Of a DNA stretch of 64,000 bases, positions 11,933 to 23,229 are shown piece after piece (within the stretch, counting starts at the first letter, position 1; every line of letters starts with the position of its first letter). Source of the stretch: Spinacia oleracea (Eukaryota > Streptophyta > Magnoliopsida > Caryophyllales > Amaranthaceae); NCBI RefSeq assembly GCF_020520425.1, contig NC_079491.1, positions 39,360,027 through 39,424,026 of the forward strand, written 5' to 3'. A program made the translations under genes and the position numbers. The notes beneath the pieces were generated by a model. The model saw only the letters and a list, made by a program, of their open reading frames with translations, did no database searches and was not told the origin of the DNA.

Positions 11933-13319
11933 TGTTAGGTTATGATACATATGACAATTCATAAATCATGCGGAAACAACCATTAAGCCAGGAATACATA
12001 TTATTTACACATAATCATATAGCATAATTTAGATGCATACTCTTTGTTGCGTGCCTTCCCTTGCTGCGCCCGAACCGAACAAGAACAAGTCTTTAGGACT
12101 CCAAGTGTCGTCCCTCCGTAGATAGTCCACAGCACGTCCGGATCCGCCTTAAGATTGACCAACTAGAATCGCCCTTAAGGTACTAAAAATTTCGGCACTT
12201 TTGAGCAAGGAATGTGTCTGAATTTTTCTCTCAAAAACTCACTTTGAATACTTGAAAAACTTGTTATAAATTGTGAACCCAGGCCACATATTTATAGGGG
12301 TATGGAAAGAGAATTGGAATCCTATTAGGATACGAATTAATTAAATTAGAATCCTAATGAAACTCTTATTTAATTAATTTATCAAATAGAATTAGGAATT
12401 TAATCATCAAACGAATCCTGTACGTTTTAGGTTTCGTATGTGAACACAAACACCTACGCACGCACAGCAGCCCACGAGGGGCGCCATGCGCGCGCGCGCA
12501 CAGCCCGAGCATCGCAGCCCACGACTGCCGCAGCCTTGGGCGCGCGCTGGGCCTGCCTTGCGGTGGGCCTGGCGCAGCCTTGGGCTGGCGTGTTGTGGCG
12601 CGCGTTTCCCTTGCTGGACGTGGGCCTGGCTTCGTGCTGGGCCTTCGTCTAGCAAGCTCGTCCGATGCTAATTCGTACGACGCGCTTCCGATTAATTTTC
12701 CGATTCCGGAATTCATTTCCGATACGAACAATATTTAACATTTCCGATTCCGGAATTAATTTCCGTTTCGAACAAATATTTAATATTTCCGTTTCCGGAA
12801 TTATTTTCCGATTCCGATAATATTTCCGATTCAGACAATATTTCCGTTTCCGGCAATATTTCCGATTCCGGCAATATTTCCATTTCCGATAATATTTTCC
12901 GATACGTACCATGTTTCCGTTTCCGGTAACATCTACGACTTGGATAATATTTATATTTCCGATACGATCCATATTTCCGTTTCCGGCAATATCATCGTTT
13001 CCGGAGTATTCATTTCTTGCCTGTGACGATCTCAGCTCCCACTGAAACCAAGATCCGTCGATTCCGAATATCCATAGATGGAGTATTTAATGCCATTAAA
13101 TACTTGATCCGTTTACGTACTATTTGTGTGACCCTACGGGTTCAGTCAAGAGTAAGCTGTGGATTAATATCATTAATTCCACTTGAACTGAAGCGGCCTC
13201 TAGCTAGGCATTCAGCTCACTTGATCTCACTGAATTATTAACTTGTTAATTAATACTGAACCGCATTTATTAGACTTAACATAGAATGCATACTTGGACC
13301 AAGGGCATTATTTCCTTCA
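11933..13319 (-). repeat. 5' LTR of the copia element
   Basis: Nearly identical to 2991-4372. The clearest difference is a 5-bp insertion near 12423, and there are about ten substitutions. It ends at the TTTTC duplication. Confidence 0.92.
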
Positions 13320-14027
13320 TTTTCTACCCCACACAAATGAAGATTTTAACCGCTTTTGCTTTCTTATGAACTACTCTTTTTTTTATGTTTTTTTTTTATG
13401 GACAAGCCTTTCTACGTATTAGAGAAAATAAATAATTTACAGTAAACAATCTAACATTTCTCTCAAAGTTTTGCATAGAATGTTAGCTACATAAATAATC
13501 GGAACAACTTAGCTGGATAATGCATATGTACGAACTGAACACTTTGTCGCGCCGTGGACGAACCACTGCTCTAAAAGACAATTCCGCGCTACCTCTGATG
13601 CAGTAGAACACTTGCGGGTTGTCCTCCAGGGTTAACACGGCACCAAGGTTTGTGTGCACTCACAAGCCTCGATTGAAGACCAAAATACTTTTCCAGAAGA
13701 ACGGAATAGTGTTTGAGAAATTGAGAGAGAATGCGTAGAACTGTTTCAGTAATTTTGTTTATAAAAGAACGGAAGAGAAGTATTTATAGGAAAAATTTTA
13801 ACATCCATAAAACGGCTATGGCTAGTAATGGGATAACGGGAAGTAGTGGGTGGTTACCACGATTTTACTGGTTGATTAATGGGGCAGTTACAACAGCATT
13901 TAGTGGGGGATTAATGGAACGGTTACAATAATTAGTGGTTGATTAATTCTTTCTGCCCGCTAGAATTAATTAAACCCACTTCTGACCAAAACGAATAACC
14001 CGACCCACAAAACCACCCCATGCCCGT

Positions 14028-15495
14028 TGTAGACACCTACTTTTGTCCCCATTCCCGAAAGGGAAGGTTCGATGATGAGAACATAAATCTCCACTTGACA
14101 ACGCATCTCCTATAAAATAACGAATCTCAATCCCCCTTATCATTTCACCCGAAACCTGCTATTTATAGAAACCTTCTATTTATGGAAACATGCTAAAAAT
14201 AGTAACTGTCGTAATGGGTAGTTGTTAAAAGTGGCAAGTCATAAAAGATAGAAACCTGTCAGAATTAGGTGTTGCACTCCAACATAAATCCTAAATGAGA
14301 TAGAAATTGCAAGAGAATCCTATTCCTAATACGATTCGAAAATAAGAGTTACGTATTAAATTAAAATCCTAACGAGCCTAGGGTTCGTAACGGGCCCAGA
14401 CGCATTCCGTCATAAAATTAATACGCACTAAAAGACTCGATTAAGTCTCATACACTCCGGATTCTAAGAGTCCGAATCTGACAAAGAAACGGCCCAGACC
14501 CTATTTTCAACGCCTGGCTCTGGGCGCCGAAATCTTCGGCGCCCAGCCCTGGGCGCTGAAATTACCTGGGACGTGTTCTTTCCTAATTCTTCGTGGATTA
14601 GAGTTCTACAATTCTATCTTTCCACGAACTCTTTTCTATAAATATAGCCCCAAGTTCGACGTGAAAACAACACACAATTCATATTCTGAGTATTGACTCC
14701 AACCCTTAGCCTAAGCCTCACGCTGCGAAACTGTTCACGCGTTCTGTCGCAATCGATCCATAAATCGAACAGAACGTATCCTGTCCCACAATTGAGAGTC
14801 GTTAAATAAAAAGGAGAAATAGAAAAGTCAAAGTGGTTAGTTTTCTGAGAACCGTGACGCACCTCTCAAGGGTGCGTCGTAATGTGTCCCTTCTCGATGA
14901 TTTAATTGCTTTCCTCGCCCTTTTTATGAACTGTTAAACTAACTAAATCTGATTGTTCTATCACGCCTAACAAATATAATATTTTTGGGAATTTGGATTA
15001 TCATGCTAGGTCCCTTAATGCAATCTAAATCAGATAATCGCGATCGATCTAGTATTATATGTTGCATGTTGCTAAAATCAACTCAGATTAGTTCAATAGT
15101 TAACGCATGTCCCTTCAATTATTTATGCTGAGCTAGTAAGGATATCCTGCCTCTGGAGTTATCGACGAGCGAGTACTCCTCTCGGTAGTTACAGTCCCCC
15201 GAACCCTCAATCTCTACCTTGCGGGTGTATGTTGAGAGATCCCCACACCAGGGATCACAAGGGAACCTACGGCCGTCGTGGTCAAACATAATTGCACTCC
15301 CTTTAAGTCACGATAACCGCGTTTTGTCAGTTTTTCTCATTGTCGTTAAAAACTGAATGGCGACTCCTATATTACTAGTCAATTGGGTGTAAACTCATAG
15401 GAAATCCAATTACACTTGATTTGACAAAAAAGAAGCGTCACACCCACGAGGGACGAGGTCATGCATTAGCCTCGTGCTTTTTCGACCCCCTCACA
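14028..15495 (+). mobile_element. Solo LTR of the Tat family, inverted relative to the other copies
   Basis: It runs from TGTAGACACC to CCCCCTCACA, the reverse complement of the 19707-21179 LTR structure. It is flanked by the exact 5-bp duplication CCCGT (14023-14027 and 15496-15500). No internal sequence remains, so it arose by LTR-LTR recombination after insertion. The TATA box CTATAAATATAG at about 14635-14646 is on the plus strand here. Insertion was into an existing copia LTR, which dates it after that element. Confidence 0.93.
14503..14561. repeat. Paired GCGCCCAG palindromic motif, copy 2
   Basis: Inverted copy inside the solo LTR. The first half is decayed (CGCCTGGCTCTGGGCGCC) and the second is well kept. 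Confidence 0.85.
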
Positions 15496-15728
15496 CCCGT
15501 GAACTGCAAGTACCAAGGCCCACGACCTGGCCCACGGCTCAGCCCGTGCACAAGCGCGTGTGTGTTGTGTGTTCACTCATGCCACTCTCATGCTTTCTTA
15601 AACAAATGTTTCCCTCAACCCCCAAATATAAACAATGAATGTAGTTGGTGTTTTTCCCACGTGGGACTTTTCACATTCCCACTTTTCCCTACGCATTTTC
15701 TTTTGTATTCTCTCTAGGACTTCCAACA

Positions 15729-16289
15729 ATCCCCCACAGGTCCGAAGATGAGAAGAAAAAAAGAAAGAAATGAAATAATTGAATTTCTGGGCAAAACAAA
15801 CAATTGAATAAGTGTCAATGTCTTGCGACTTGAATTAACACTTATTGACATTCAAGCTAGGATCTCTTTCCTACCAAGTGACCTTCGTTTTGAACTTAAT
15901 AGGAGGTTAGAAACCCGTTAATCAAAGCACACAATTAAACATGTATAACATTCTGAATCTCCGTCAATAAAAGTGACGCATTCTACTGGCCATACGTCCG
16001 TAACCTGGATGCTCATAGGTGCTCTAGAGAATAGCCAATGCAATTCTCATAGGAAGAGGCCTCACTTCCACACCTAAGTAGGTGAATCCCATCAAGTGTG
16101 ATCTACATCACACCACCAAAAATATGGATATGGATTCATTAAGAGCCGTATACTCAACCTCGTTCAATAATAGCAAGCACATCATAAACATCTAAGGAAT
16201 GGACAAAAACAAAAAAAGTCGTGCTTCTGAATTATCACATAATGTTCCCCTTTGAACTCATAGTGAGTAGGAGTTCATTACCTTACAAT
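15729..16289 (-). other. 3' untranslated region of the older copia element
   Basis: Lies between the RNase H end and the LTR. It starts (minus strand, right to left) after the final pol frame and finishes with the GGGGGATTG polypurine tract at 15729-15740. No coding signal. Confidence 0.6.
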
Positions 16290-17570
16290 TCATCAAATGG
16301 GCCTCAATCCCATCCCCTCCGACGTTTCCAAAACTAGTGTCTTACATAGGCCTTTCGTTAACGGATCCGCGATGTTCTTTTCAGACTTTACATAGTCCAG
16401 TGATATCACTCCACTTGACATCAATTCTTTGACAACCTTATGCCTCAAATGAATGTGTCTCTTCTTCACATTGTAGGCTTGGTTATTTTCCACGGCAATA
16501 GCAGATTGCGAATCACAATGAAGTGCAACTGAAGGAGCTGGCTTCCCCCCACAATGGAATATCTGCAAGCACGTTCCTCAACAATTTTGCCTCATGACCT
16601 TCCAATTCAAGAGCAATAAACTCAGATTCCATAGTATACATAGTACTACAAGATTGCTTACAAGATTTCCAAGAAACATCTTCACCCCCCTAGGGTGAAG
16701 ACATAACCACTGGTGTAGTTGACTTCATCATTTCCGGGTACCCAGTTGGCATCACAAAATCCCTCCATAGCTCCTGAAAACTTGGAGTAGTGCAATCCCC
16801 AATCCATGGTACCCCTTAGATACCTAAGAAACCACCTCAAAGCACCCCAATGCTCATTGCTTGGGTTATGAGTGTACCTGCTCAACCTACTTACAGAATA
16901 GGCAATGTCAGGTCTAGTATTGTTCATAAGAAACATGACACTACCAATAATTTTAGCTTACTCAGATTGACAAACAGGATCACCTTTATTTTTCTTTATA
17001 TGGATGCTTATATCATATGGGGTCTTGATTGGATCGACATCGAATGAATCAAACTTTTTAAGAAGTTTTTCAACATAGTGAGCTTGACTGAGACATATGC
17101 CATTTGGAGTTCTAATAAATTTTACTCCCAAAATCACATTTGCCTCACCCATGTCCTTCATTTAAAATTTTGAACGTAACTCAAAAATTCTTTTGTTTCA
17201 TTCACTCGATCCAAATCAGTACCAAAAATTAGCATATCATCCAGATAAAGGCAAACAATCACAAAACCAAAAGAATCATGTTTATAATAAACGCAAGAGT
17301 CACCTTCATTTACATGATATCCATTACCAGTCATTGTCTTGTCAAACTTGTCATGCCACTGCTTAGGGGCTTGCTTAAGCCCATACAATGACTTGACCAG
17401 TTTACAAACTTTGTTCTCTTGACCTGGGACAACAAAACCTTCAGGTTGAACCATATAAATCTCTTCATCTAAATCACCATTCAAAAATGCAGTTTTCACA
17501 TCCATTTGATGCACAACAAGATCATGAATGCATGCAAGAGCAAAGAAATCCAGATTAGTAATGTAGTAGA
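16290..17570 (-). pseudogene. Broken copia reverse transcriptase and RNase H
   Basis: Four minus-strand frames read in order. 17586-17158 has HQMDVKTAFLNGDL, KSLYGLKQAPKQWH and the catalytic YLDDMLIFG. 17161-16958 starts MKDMGEANVILGVKF. 16936-16682 has TRPDIAYSVSRLSRY and RYLRGTMDWGL. 16568-16293 has the RNase H words CDSQSAIA and ADPLTKGL. A one-base frame change at about 17160, stops near 16957, and frame loss between 16682 and 16568 break the polyprotein. Everything upstream of the reverse transcriptase (gag, protease, integrase) is missing where the sequence joins a Tat LTR at about 17571. Confidence 0.9.
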
Positions 17571-17965
17571 ACGCATGTCCCGTCATTGTTACATTGAACT
17601 AGTAAGGACCATTTCATGGGCTAATACTGGGCACTCCCCTATTAGTAAATGTCCCCCGAACCCTCAATCTCAACTCCGTTTGATGTATGTTGAGCGATCT
17701 CCACACCAAGGATCACAAGGGAACCTACAGACGTTGTGGTCAAATACGTGAGCTTGAACCTAAAATCTGCTAATTCAGTATCACAATGACTGGGTTTCGT
17801 CAGTTTTTCTCATTGCCGTTGAAAACTGAATGGCGACTCCAAAGACTAGTAAAATGAGGCTAACGCCCATAGTTAGTCTCGTTTTACTTAATATTTCTTG
17901 CCACACATTCGCGAGGGAATAGAACGAAAGAGACCCCAAACCTGTCTTTTTCCGACCCCCTCACA
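17571..17965 (+). mobile_element. Truncated Tat-family LTR piece
   Basis: It follows the order of 15107-15495: CGCATGTCCC, then GTCCCCCGAACCCTCAATCTC, GATCACAAGGGAACCTAC, the AAAACTGAATGGCGACTCC block and the terminus GACCCCCTCACA at 17965. It is clearly more diverged and its last 80 bases differ in sequence from the other LTRs. The left end is fused to copia pol, so no duplication can be tested. Confidence 0.85.
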
Positions 17966-18047
17966 CTACCATGCATGCAATAAATTATCGTGGTAAATTA
18001 TCCAGGTAACTACCATGAAAGCATAATCCAATGCATGATAACACCTT

Positions 18048-18057
18048 TATAAATAGA
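18048..18057 (+). promoter_or_regulatory. TATA box of the XS-domain gene
   Basis: TTATAAATAG lies 69 bases before the ATG at 18126, with a C/T- and A/C-rich leader between them, which is ordinary plant promoter spacing. Confidence 0.55.
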
Positions 18058-18125
18058 CGTCTGTTTTTATTTCCAATATCCATCACTTCCCTTTCTTTCT
18101 CTATGAAAACCACCATCCATATTTT

Positions 18126-18635
18126 ATGTCTTTTCTCCTCTTATTCTCGTCAGAAATTGCTTCCAATGTTCAGTACGTTCATCCTTACACAATTGTCGTG
18201 AAAAACTTGCCGAAAGAGTACATCGGAGGGAAGCCAACAAGAAAAAGTCTTTCTTGGCTTAAACATGAACTCATCGGCCTTGGGTTCAAGGTAACCAAGG
18301 TGAGGGATCAATAAGACGGGTCTGGTTTCTTAGGATATGCTTTTGTTGATTTTGGGGGGAGCCAAGAACATTTTGAGTCTGCTGCACGGTTGGCCAGACA
18401 TTATGAGTTGGCAGGACATGGTAGAACACACTACTTGTCTAATATGGGAGCCCCGACTGGGATTTATGCATGGCTGGCTACGAGGAAAAATGCTCGTCTG
18501 TTTAGGGGTGCTCATTTGTGCTATCAGTCTGTTGATATAGCAGCAACAACTAGAATCAACGCGAAAATGACGGTGCATGACATCATTGGGACATACGAAG
18601 CAGTTTCAGCCGGTTTTAAAAATATGTACATGTAA
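18126..18635 (+). pseudogene. XS-domain (SGS3/FDM-like) gene fragment, disrupted
   Basis: One frame runs from 18126 to 18635 with a single in-frame TAA at 18312-18314. The product contains VHPYTIVVKNLPKEY, then, after the stop, FLGYAFVDFGGSQEHFESAARLARHYELAGHG and GIYAWLATRK. Spacing and words (YELxxHGK, G-x-Y-x-W-x-A) resemble the XS domain of plant SGS3- and FDM/IDN2-type proteins, which bind double-stranded RNA in silencing pathways (family knowledge). The zinc finger and coiled-coil parts of those proteins are absent. A solo LTR (18631-44376, with nests) inserted at its last codons. Without the LTR the frame would stop after three more codons. A TATA box at 18048 suggests it was once an expressed short gene. 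XS assignment is by eye. Confidence 0.55.
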
Positions 18636-19706
18636 TACCCCGATTTTTTTAAAAACACGGTTTACTATGTTTAATAATTTAATTTTTATTTTTATTTGTT
18701 GGAAATCGTTTTAAATCTTAATTTCATACACTAATTTTTAATTAACAAATAATAGTATTTGACTCGGAAATTTTAAATATTTCAGTCGTAAAAATACTTT
18801 GAGTTTTATAATTCAATTAGTTTTTGATTTAAATTATAATTATTTTTGAATTATCTTTAAGCTTAAATAGGGAGTAAAAATTCTGAAAATTTCTCTAACA
18901 ATTCACAATTCCCAAGATATCTTTATTCTCCTAAATAAGCCAAAGTCAGTTTGTCTCTTTCCTTCCTTCTTCTTCTTCACGCAGCTTTTGCTCATTGAAG
19001 TCAAACTTCCCTTTTACACCTGTCTCACACATTCTTACAATTTGATCCACGTATCTTTGCCTAACTCCTTTAGTCACCAGAATTGCAGGTTTCTCTTCAC
19101 ATTTGTCATTCCAACCAATCTCAACTGAGTCAATGAACACCAATTCACACTAGAAATAGCTCTCAAAATAGGCAGAAAAGGAGAAAATCAAACTCAAAAT
19201 CGTGAGTAACAATCAGTTTCAACCTCATTGAATTCCAACAAAAACTAAACACCATTCAATTTCACTTCCTGGTTTTCTTTCTGTAATTTAAACCACCACC
19301 ACCAACGACCATCATCTGCCTACCACCATCAACCACCCAACACCACTGCAACCACCACATATTCCCCTGCTGCCTCGCTCACCAACCACCACCGCACGTA
19401 CCATCTACGCCTCCTTTGCCTTCCTCTCCTTCTTCGCCCACCGTGCCATCAACGCCACTCAGCATCACCGACGCAATGCCCCACCACCGTCCAGCATAAC
19501 CCCCACTGGCGCAACCCTTACGCGCCGCCCAGCCAGCCGCCAACGGCCTTTCTCCTCCCCAGAACTCATCCAAAAACCCACTCCCAAACTCCCCTGTTTT
19601 CTCGCCTCCTTCGCACTCCCTCCTCCTTCTCTCGCCTGTACCACCGCCGCACAAACCACCACCACCTTCGCCTTCACCGTCAACACCCGTCGCCACCGAA
19701 CCCAGC

Positions 19707-21179
19707 TGTGAGGGGGTCGAAAAAGCACGAGGCTAATGCGTGACCTCGTCCCTCGTGGGTGTGACGATTCTTTTATTCAATCAAGTGTAATTGGATTTCC
19801 TGTGAGTATACACCCAATTGACTAGTAATATAGGAGTCGCCATTCAGTTTTTAACGACAATGAGAAAAACTGACAAAACCCGGTTATCGTGACATAAAGG
19901 GAGTGCAATTATGTTTGACCACGACAGCCGTAGGTTCCCTTGTGATCCCTGGTGTGGGGATCTCTCAACATACACCCGCAAGGTAGAGATTGAGGGTTCG
20001 GGGGACTGTAACTACCGAGAGGAGTATTTCGCTCGTCGATAACTCCAGAGGCAGGATATCCTTACTAGCTCAGCATAAATAATTGAAGGGACATGCGTTA
20101 ACTATTAAACTAATCTGAGTTGATTTTAGCAATATGCAACATATAATACTAGATCGATCGCGATTATCTGATTTAGATTGCATTAAGGGACCTAGCATGA
20201 TAATCCAATTTCCCAAAAATATTATATTTGTTAGGCGTGATAGAACAATCAGATTTAGTTAGTTTAACAGTTCATAAAAAGGGCGAGGAAAGCAATTAAA
20301 TCATCGAGAAGGGACACATTACGACGCACCCTTGAGAGGTGCGTCACGGTTCTCAGAAAACTAACCACTTTGACTTTGCTATTTCTCCTTTTTATTTAAC
20401 GAATCTCAATTGTGGGACAGGATACGTTCTGTTCGATTTATGGATCGATTGCGACAGAACGCGTGAACAGTTTCGCAGCGTGAGGCTTAGGCTAAGGGTT
20501 GGAGTCAATACACAGAATATAATTGTGTTGTGTGTTGTTTTCACGTCGAATTTAGGGCTGTATTTATAGGGAAGAGTTCGTGGAAAGATAGAATTGCAGA
20601 GTTCTAATCCATAAAGAATTAGGAAAAAACACGTACCCAGGTATTTTCAGCGCCCAGGCCTGGGCGCCGAAGATTTCGGCGCCCAGAGCCAGGCGTTGAA
20701 AATAGGGCCTGGGCTGTTTTCTTTAGTCAGATTTGGATTCCTGAAATCCGTAGAGTTTGAGACTTAATCGAGTCTTTTAGTGCGTACTAACCTTGCAACG
20801 GGATGCGTCTGGGCCCGTTACGAACTCTAGGCTCGTTAGGATTTTAATTAAAACGTAACTCTTATTTCCGAATCATATTAGGAATAGGATTCTCGCAGTT
20901 TTCTATCTCATTTAGGATTTATGTTGGAATGCAACACCTAATTCTGACAGGTTTCTATCCTTTATGATTTGCCACTTTTAGAAGCTACCTTTTACGGCAG
21001 TTACTATTTTTAGCAGGTTTCCATAAATAGCAGTTTTCTATAAATATCAGGTTTCGGGTGAAATGAAAAGGGGAATTGAGATTCGTTTATTTTAAGGAGA
21101 TGCGTTGTCAAGTGGAGATTTATGTTTTCATCATCGAACCTTCCCCTTTCGGGAATGGGGACAAACGTAGGTGTCTACA
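19707..21179 (-). repeat. 3' LTR of the Tat element
   Basis: 1473 bp, TGTGAGGGGG to GTGTCTACA on the plus strand. The reverse complement carries TATA-like CTATAAATAC near 20560-20570. It pairs with 30597-31893 plus 42590-42769. Confidence 0.94.
20643..20703. repeat. Paired GCGCCCAG palindromic motif, copy 3
   Basis: 3' LTR copy: GCGCCCAGGCCTGGGCGC, linker, then GGCGCCCAGAGCCAGGCGTT. Confidence 0.88.
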
Positions 21180-21196
21180 GTTAGCCCCCACTTTGA
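21180..21196 (-). other. Polypurine tract of the Tat element
   Basis: The minus strand reads AAAGTGGGGGCTAAC immediately before the LTR start TGTAGACACC. Confidence 0.75.
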
Positions 21197-21329
21197 CTGA
21201 GTCTTGGAGTAAGACGATGGTCAAAGTACTAGACGGAGTGCGTCACACAAGCCATGGTGTATGTGACCTGTTTTGCGAGGGTCTCACGAGCCCCCGAGTG
21301 ATAACATTTGACTTAAGGGTCATCACTTG

Positions 21330-21480
21330 AAATGTCGACATATCCCTCACGTGTCATTGGGATTAGTCAACGGATAGTATAGAATACTCCCTCACTTTGT
21401 CATTGGAAGTATCTAAAGAGGCGTAGAAACTCCCTCACTTTGTCATTGGGAGTAGCTACAGATATTTTCGAAATCAAAGC
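21330..21480. repeat. Short direct repeats around CTCCCTCACTTTGTCATTGG
   Basis: A phrase of the form TCCCTCAC(TTT)GTCATTGG recurs three times (about 21344, 21389 and 21430), each followed by GA/AGTA. This is part of the 3' untranslated region of the Tat element. Confidence 0.6.
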
Positions 21481-21699
21481 TATAAAGTGTAATTGGGCCT
21501 GGCCAAGCCCAACCACGAGGTAAAAATGTTTTTAAAGATTCTCATTTTCAGGGCTAGCTAAACGAGAAAACCCCCTTGTTTTTATGGGACGTAAAACGAA
21601 GGAAAATCCAGCACATCGCTCTTTTTTGGAAAAAACGGAAAACCAATCCTTTTAATTTTTGGAAAAGGGAAAACCAGAAAAAGTTATCGCTGCAGCGAC

Positions 21700-22190
21700 T
21701 AAGGACCTGCACGGTTAGTGATGCAGACCCCGCCGGCTAAAGATGGCGAGCTTGTCCGCTAAGGGTGGACGCCCCCTCCGATAGAAGTGGACGAATCTGT
21801 TTTTGAAATTTTGAAAATAAGGACCTACGCGGTTTGTGACGTAGACCCCGCCCTCTAAAGATGGCGAACCTGTCCGCTAAGGGTGGACACCCCGTCCGAT
21901 AGAAGTGGACGAATCTGTTTTGAAGTTTGTTTGCTTTTTTGAAAATAAGGACCTACGTGGTTTGTGACGTAGACCCCGCCGGCTGAAGATGGCGAGCCTA
22001 TTTTAAATTTGAAGACTTTATTTTTTCCGAAAACTGAGGACCTGCGCGGCTAGTGACGCAGACCCCGCCCGCTGAGGGTGGGCGAGCCCTGTCCGCTGAG
22101 GGTGGACGTCCCTGAATTCGGTTTTTTTCGATTTGGGAACTCGCGCGGTTTGTGACGCGATCTTGCCGGCTGAAGATGGGCAAGTTCCTA
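21700..22190. repeat. Tandem repeats of about 90-130 bp in the 3' untranslated region
   Basis: Five diverged units start near 21701, 21820, 21947, 22037 and 22137. Each opens with GGACCT(G/A)CGCGGTTTGTGACG or a close variant (the fifth is more diverged), then GCAGACCCCGCCGGCT and (A/G)AAGATGGCGAG. The first two also carry TCCGCTAAGGGTGGAC and CCGATAGAAGTGGACGAATC. Unit length varies because units lost different parts. Position between the last gene and the 3' LTR matches the hypervariable repeat region described for Ogre/Tat elements. Confidence 0.88.
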
Positions 22191-22998
22191 TTTCTTTGGT
22201 TCTTTGTGATTTCTTTTGAGAATTTCTTTTTATTCATTCTTGCAAGAGCGAATTCTTTCGAGGGATGCTCGAATTTAGTTGTAACCTGAATGTGGGCTGA
22301 CAACGTGTTCAGACGGACCTTTTGTCTTGCGACCGTCTGCTTTCGTGATTTTGAGCTAGTCTTTACGGCTCGACTTGGTCTTCGATCAGAGGACCGTGCA
22401 CAAGTGTCAATGACGACCTTTCGATGAGGTCGAACCTATTGTTTTTTTTTTGAGATATCCAAACATGATATGGTGTATGGCGCAGTCCGGGAATATGATT
22501 TTGATCGTGCGCTCCTTGTTGGAGTCTATTTTTTGCGACCCCCCAAGCATTGGGGCTCGTCGGTCGTTTTTCGCATCTTGTTATCATGTTTGGGGTCATG
22601 CTCGTATGTGCGAGCGACCTTTTATAGTAGTGTGCTACTTTAGCGAAGCCGTGGTGTGCGACTTTAGTTTTCAGGCGACATCCGGTTTTAGCTTGGCCCG
22701 GATTAATCCTTTGACTGACAAACATTTTTTATTTGGAAAACCAACGACTTAACGATACACATTTTTGGTGTTTCGAAGAATGACCATGATATTTAACTTG
22801 TTTTTTGAAAAGTGTACATAAGCATTTTCTGAGACGAGTCTAGGTTTCGACCAAGTTTTTAATGTTTATTATTTTGCTTATTTGGGAGCTAAAGGTACTT
22901 TGGGCTTGATCCTACTTGCAATAGGGCCTCGTGTTTAGCAACACGGTCTTAAGTCCTTTCCTGTTCCGTGTTTTGTGAAATCTGGGCCTTGGGCTGCA
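22191..22998. other. Tat element interior between repeats and antisense gene
   Basis: No convincing coding sequence. Two overlapping ORFs of 120 and 100 codons on opposite strands (22363-22752) have no recognisable motif. This stretch is upstream DNA for the antisense gene. Confidence 0.5.
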
Positions 22999-23054
22999 TT
23001 TTCAGCGCCCAAGGCCAGGCGTTAAACATTTCGGCGCCCAGCCGTGGGCGCTGA
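22999..23054. repeat. Paired GCGCCCAG palindromic motif, copy 4
   Basis: Located 85 bases before the TATA box of the antisense gene, outside any LTR. First half GCGCCCAAGGCCAGGCGTT, second GGCGCCCAGCCGTGGGCGCT. Confidence 0.85.
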
Positions 23055-23137
23055 TAGTCTTTTCCTGGTGATATTTGACTTTCGGATTTCCTAACACGTT
23101 TCCGAATGGGATCAGGATGTCATTGGGTGCGTTCAGC

Positions 23138-23147
23138 TATATATAAG
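23138..23147 (+). promoter_or_regulatory. TATA box of the antisense gene
   Basis: TATATATAAG (in CTATATATAAGGGC) lies 83 bases before the ATG at 23230. A CT-rich leader with CACCACTCTCAAATTC separates them. This is a textbook plant core promoter inside a retrotransposon and points opposite to the element's own transcription. Confidence 0.75.
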
Positions 23148-23229
23148 GGCTAGATACGTCCCTATTTTCCACCACTCTCAAATTCTTTCTCTCCTTTTTG
23201 CTGTGCTTTAATTATTCATTGCTTTTGCC

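Larger units (their letters stand above)
2991..13319 (-). mobile_element. Complete non-autonomous Ty1/copia LTR retrotransposon
   Basis: Two LTRs (2991-4372 and 11933-13319) enclose 7.56 kb. The exact 5-bp duplication TTTTC occurs at 2986-2990 and 13320-13324. A primer-binding-like TGGTATCACGAGCC lies just inside the right LTR on the minus strand, and an AAGTGGGAGAC purine tract lies just inside the left LTR. The element therefore reads right to left. The LTRs differ at about ten positions plus one 5-bp indel, so the insertion is young, yet no intact gag or pol frame exists. Only scattered reverse transcriptase and RNase H remnants remain. This suggests a defective lineage copied in trans. 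Confidence 0.9.
13481..15728 (-). mobile_element. LTR of an older copia element, interrupted by a solo Tat LTR
   Basis: On the minus strand the LTR starts TGTTGGAAGTCC at 15728, directly after a GGGGGAT purine tract, and is taken to end GCTAACA at 13481. A TATA box (CCTATAAATA, minus, 13781-13790) sits about 300 bp inside that end. A 1468-bp Tat LTR plus one copy of a 5-bp duplication is inserted at 14028-15495. The left boundary is inferred from the terminal CA only. Confidence 0.65.

Noticed and set aside
19379..19728. Gly/Glu-rich minus-strand ORFs
   Set aside because: Low-complexity sequence in the CCACC-rich part of the solo LTR; no motif, and the frame runs across the LTR/Tat boundary.
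20339..20569. An approximately 80-codon frame recurring in four Tat LTRs (623, 14614 reversed, 20339, 31229)
   Set aside because: No ATG start, runs opposite to the element, and is shared only because the LTRs are copies. The frame is altered in the oldest copy.
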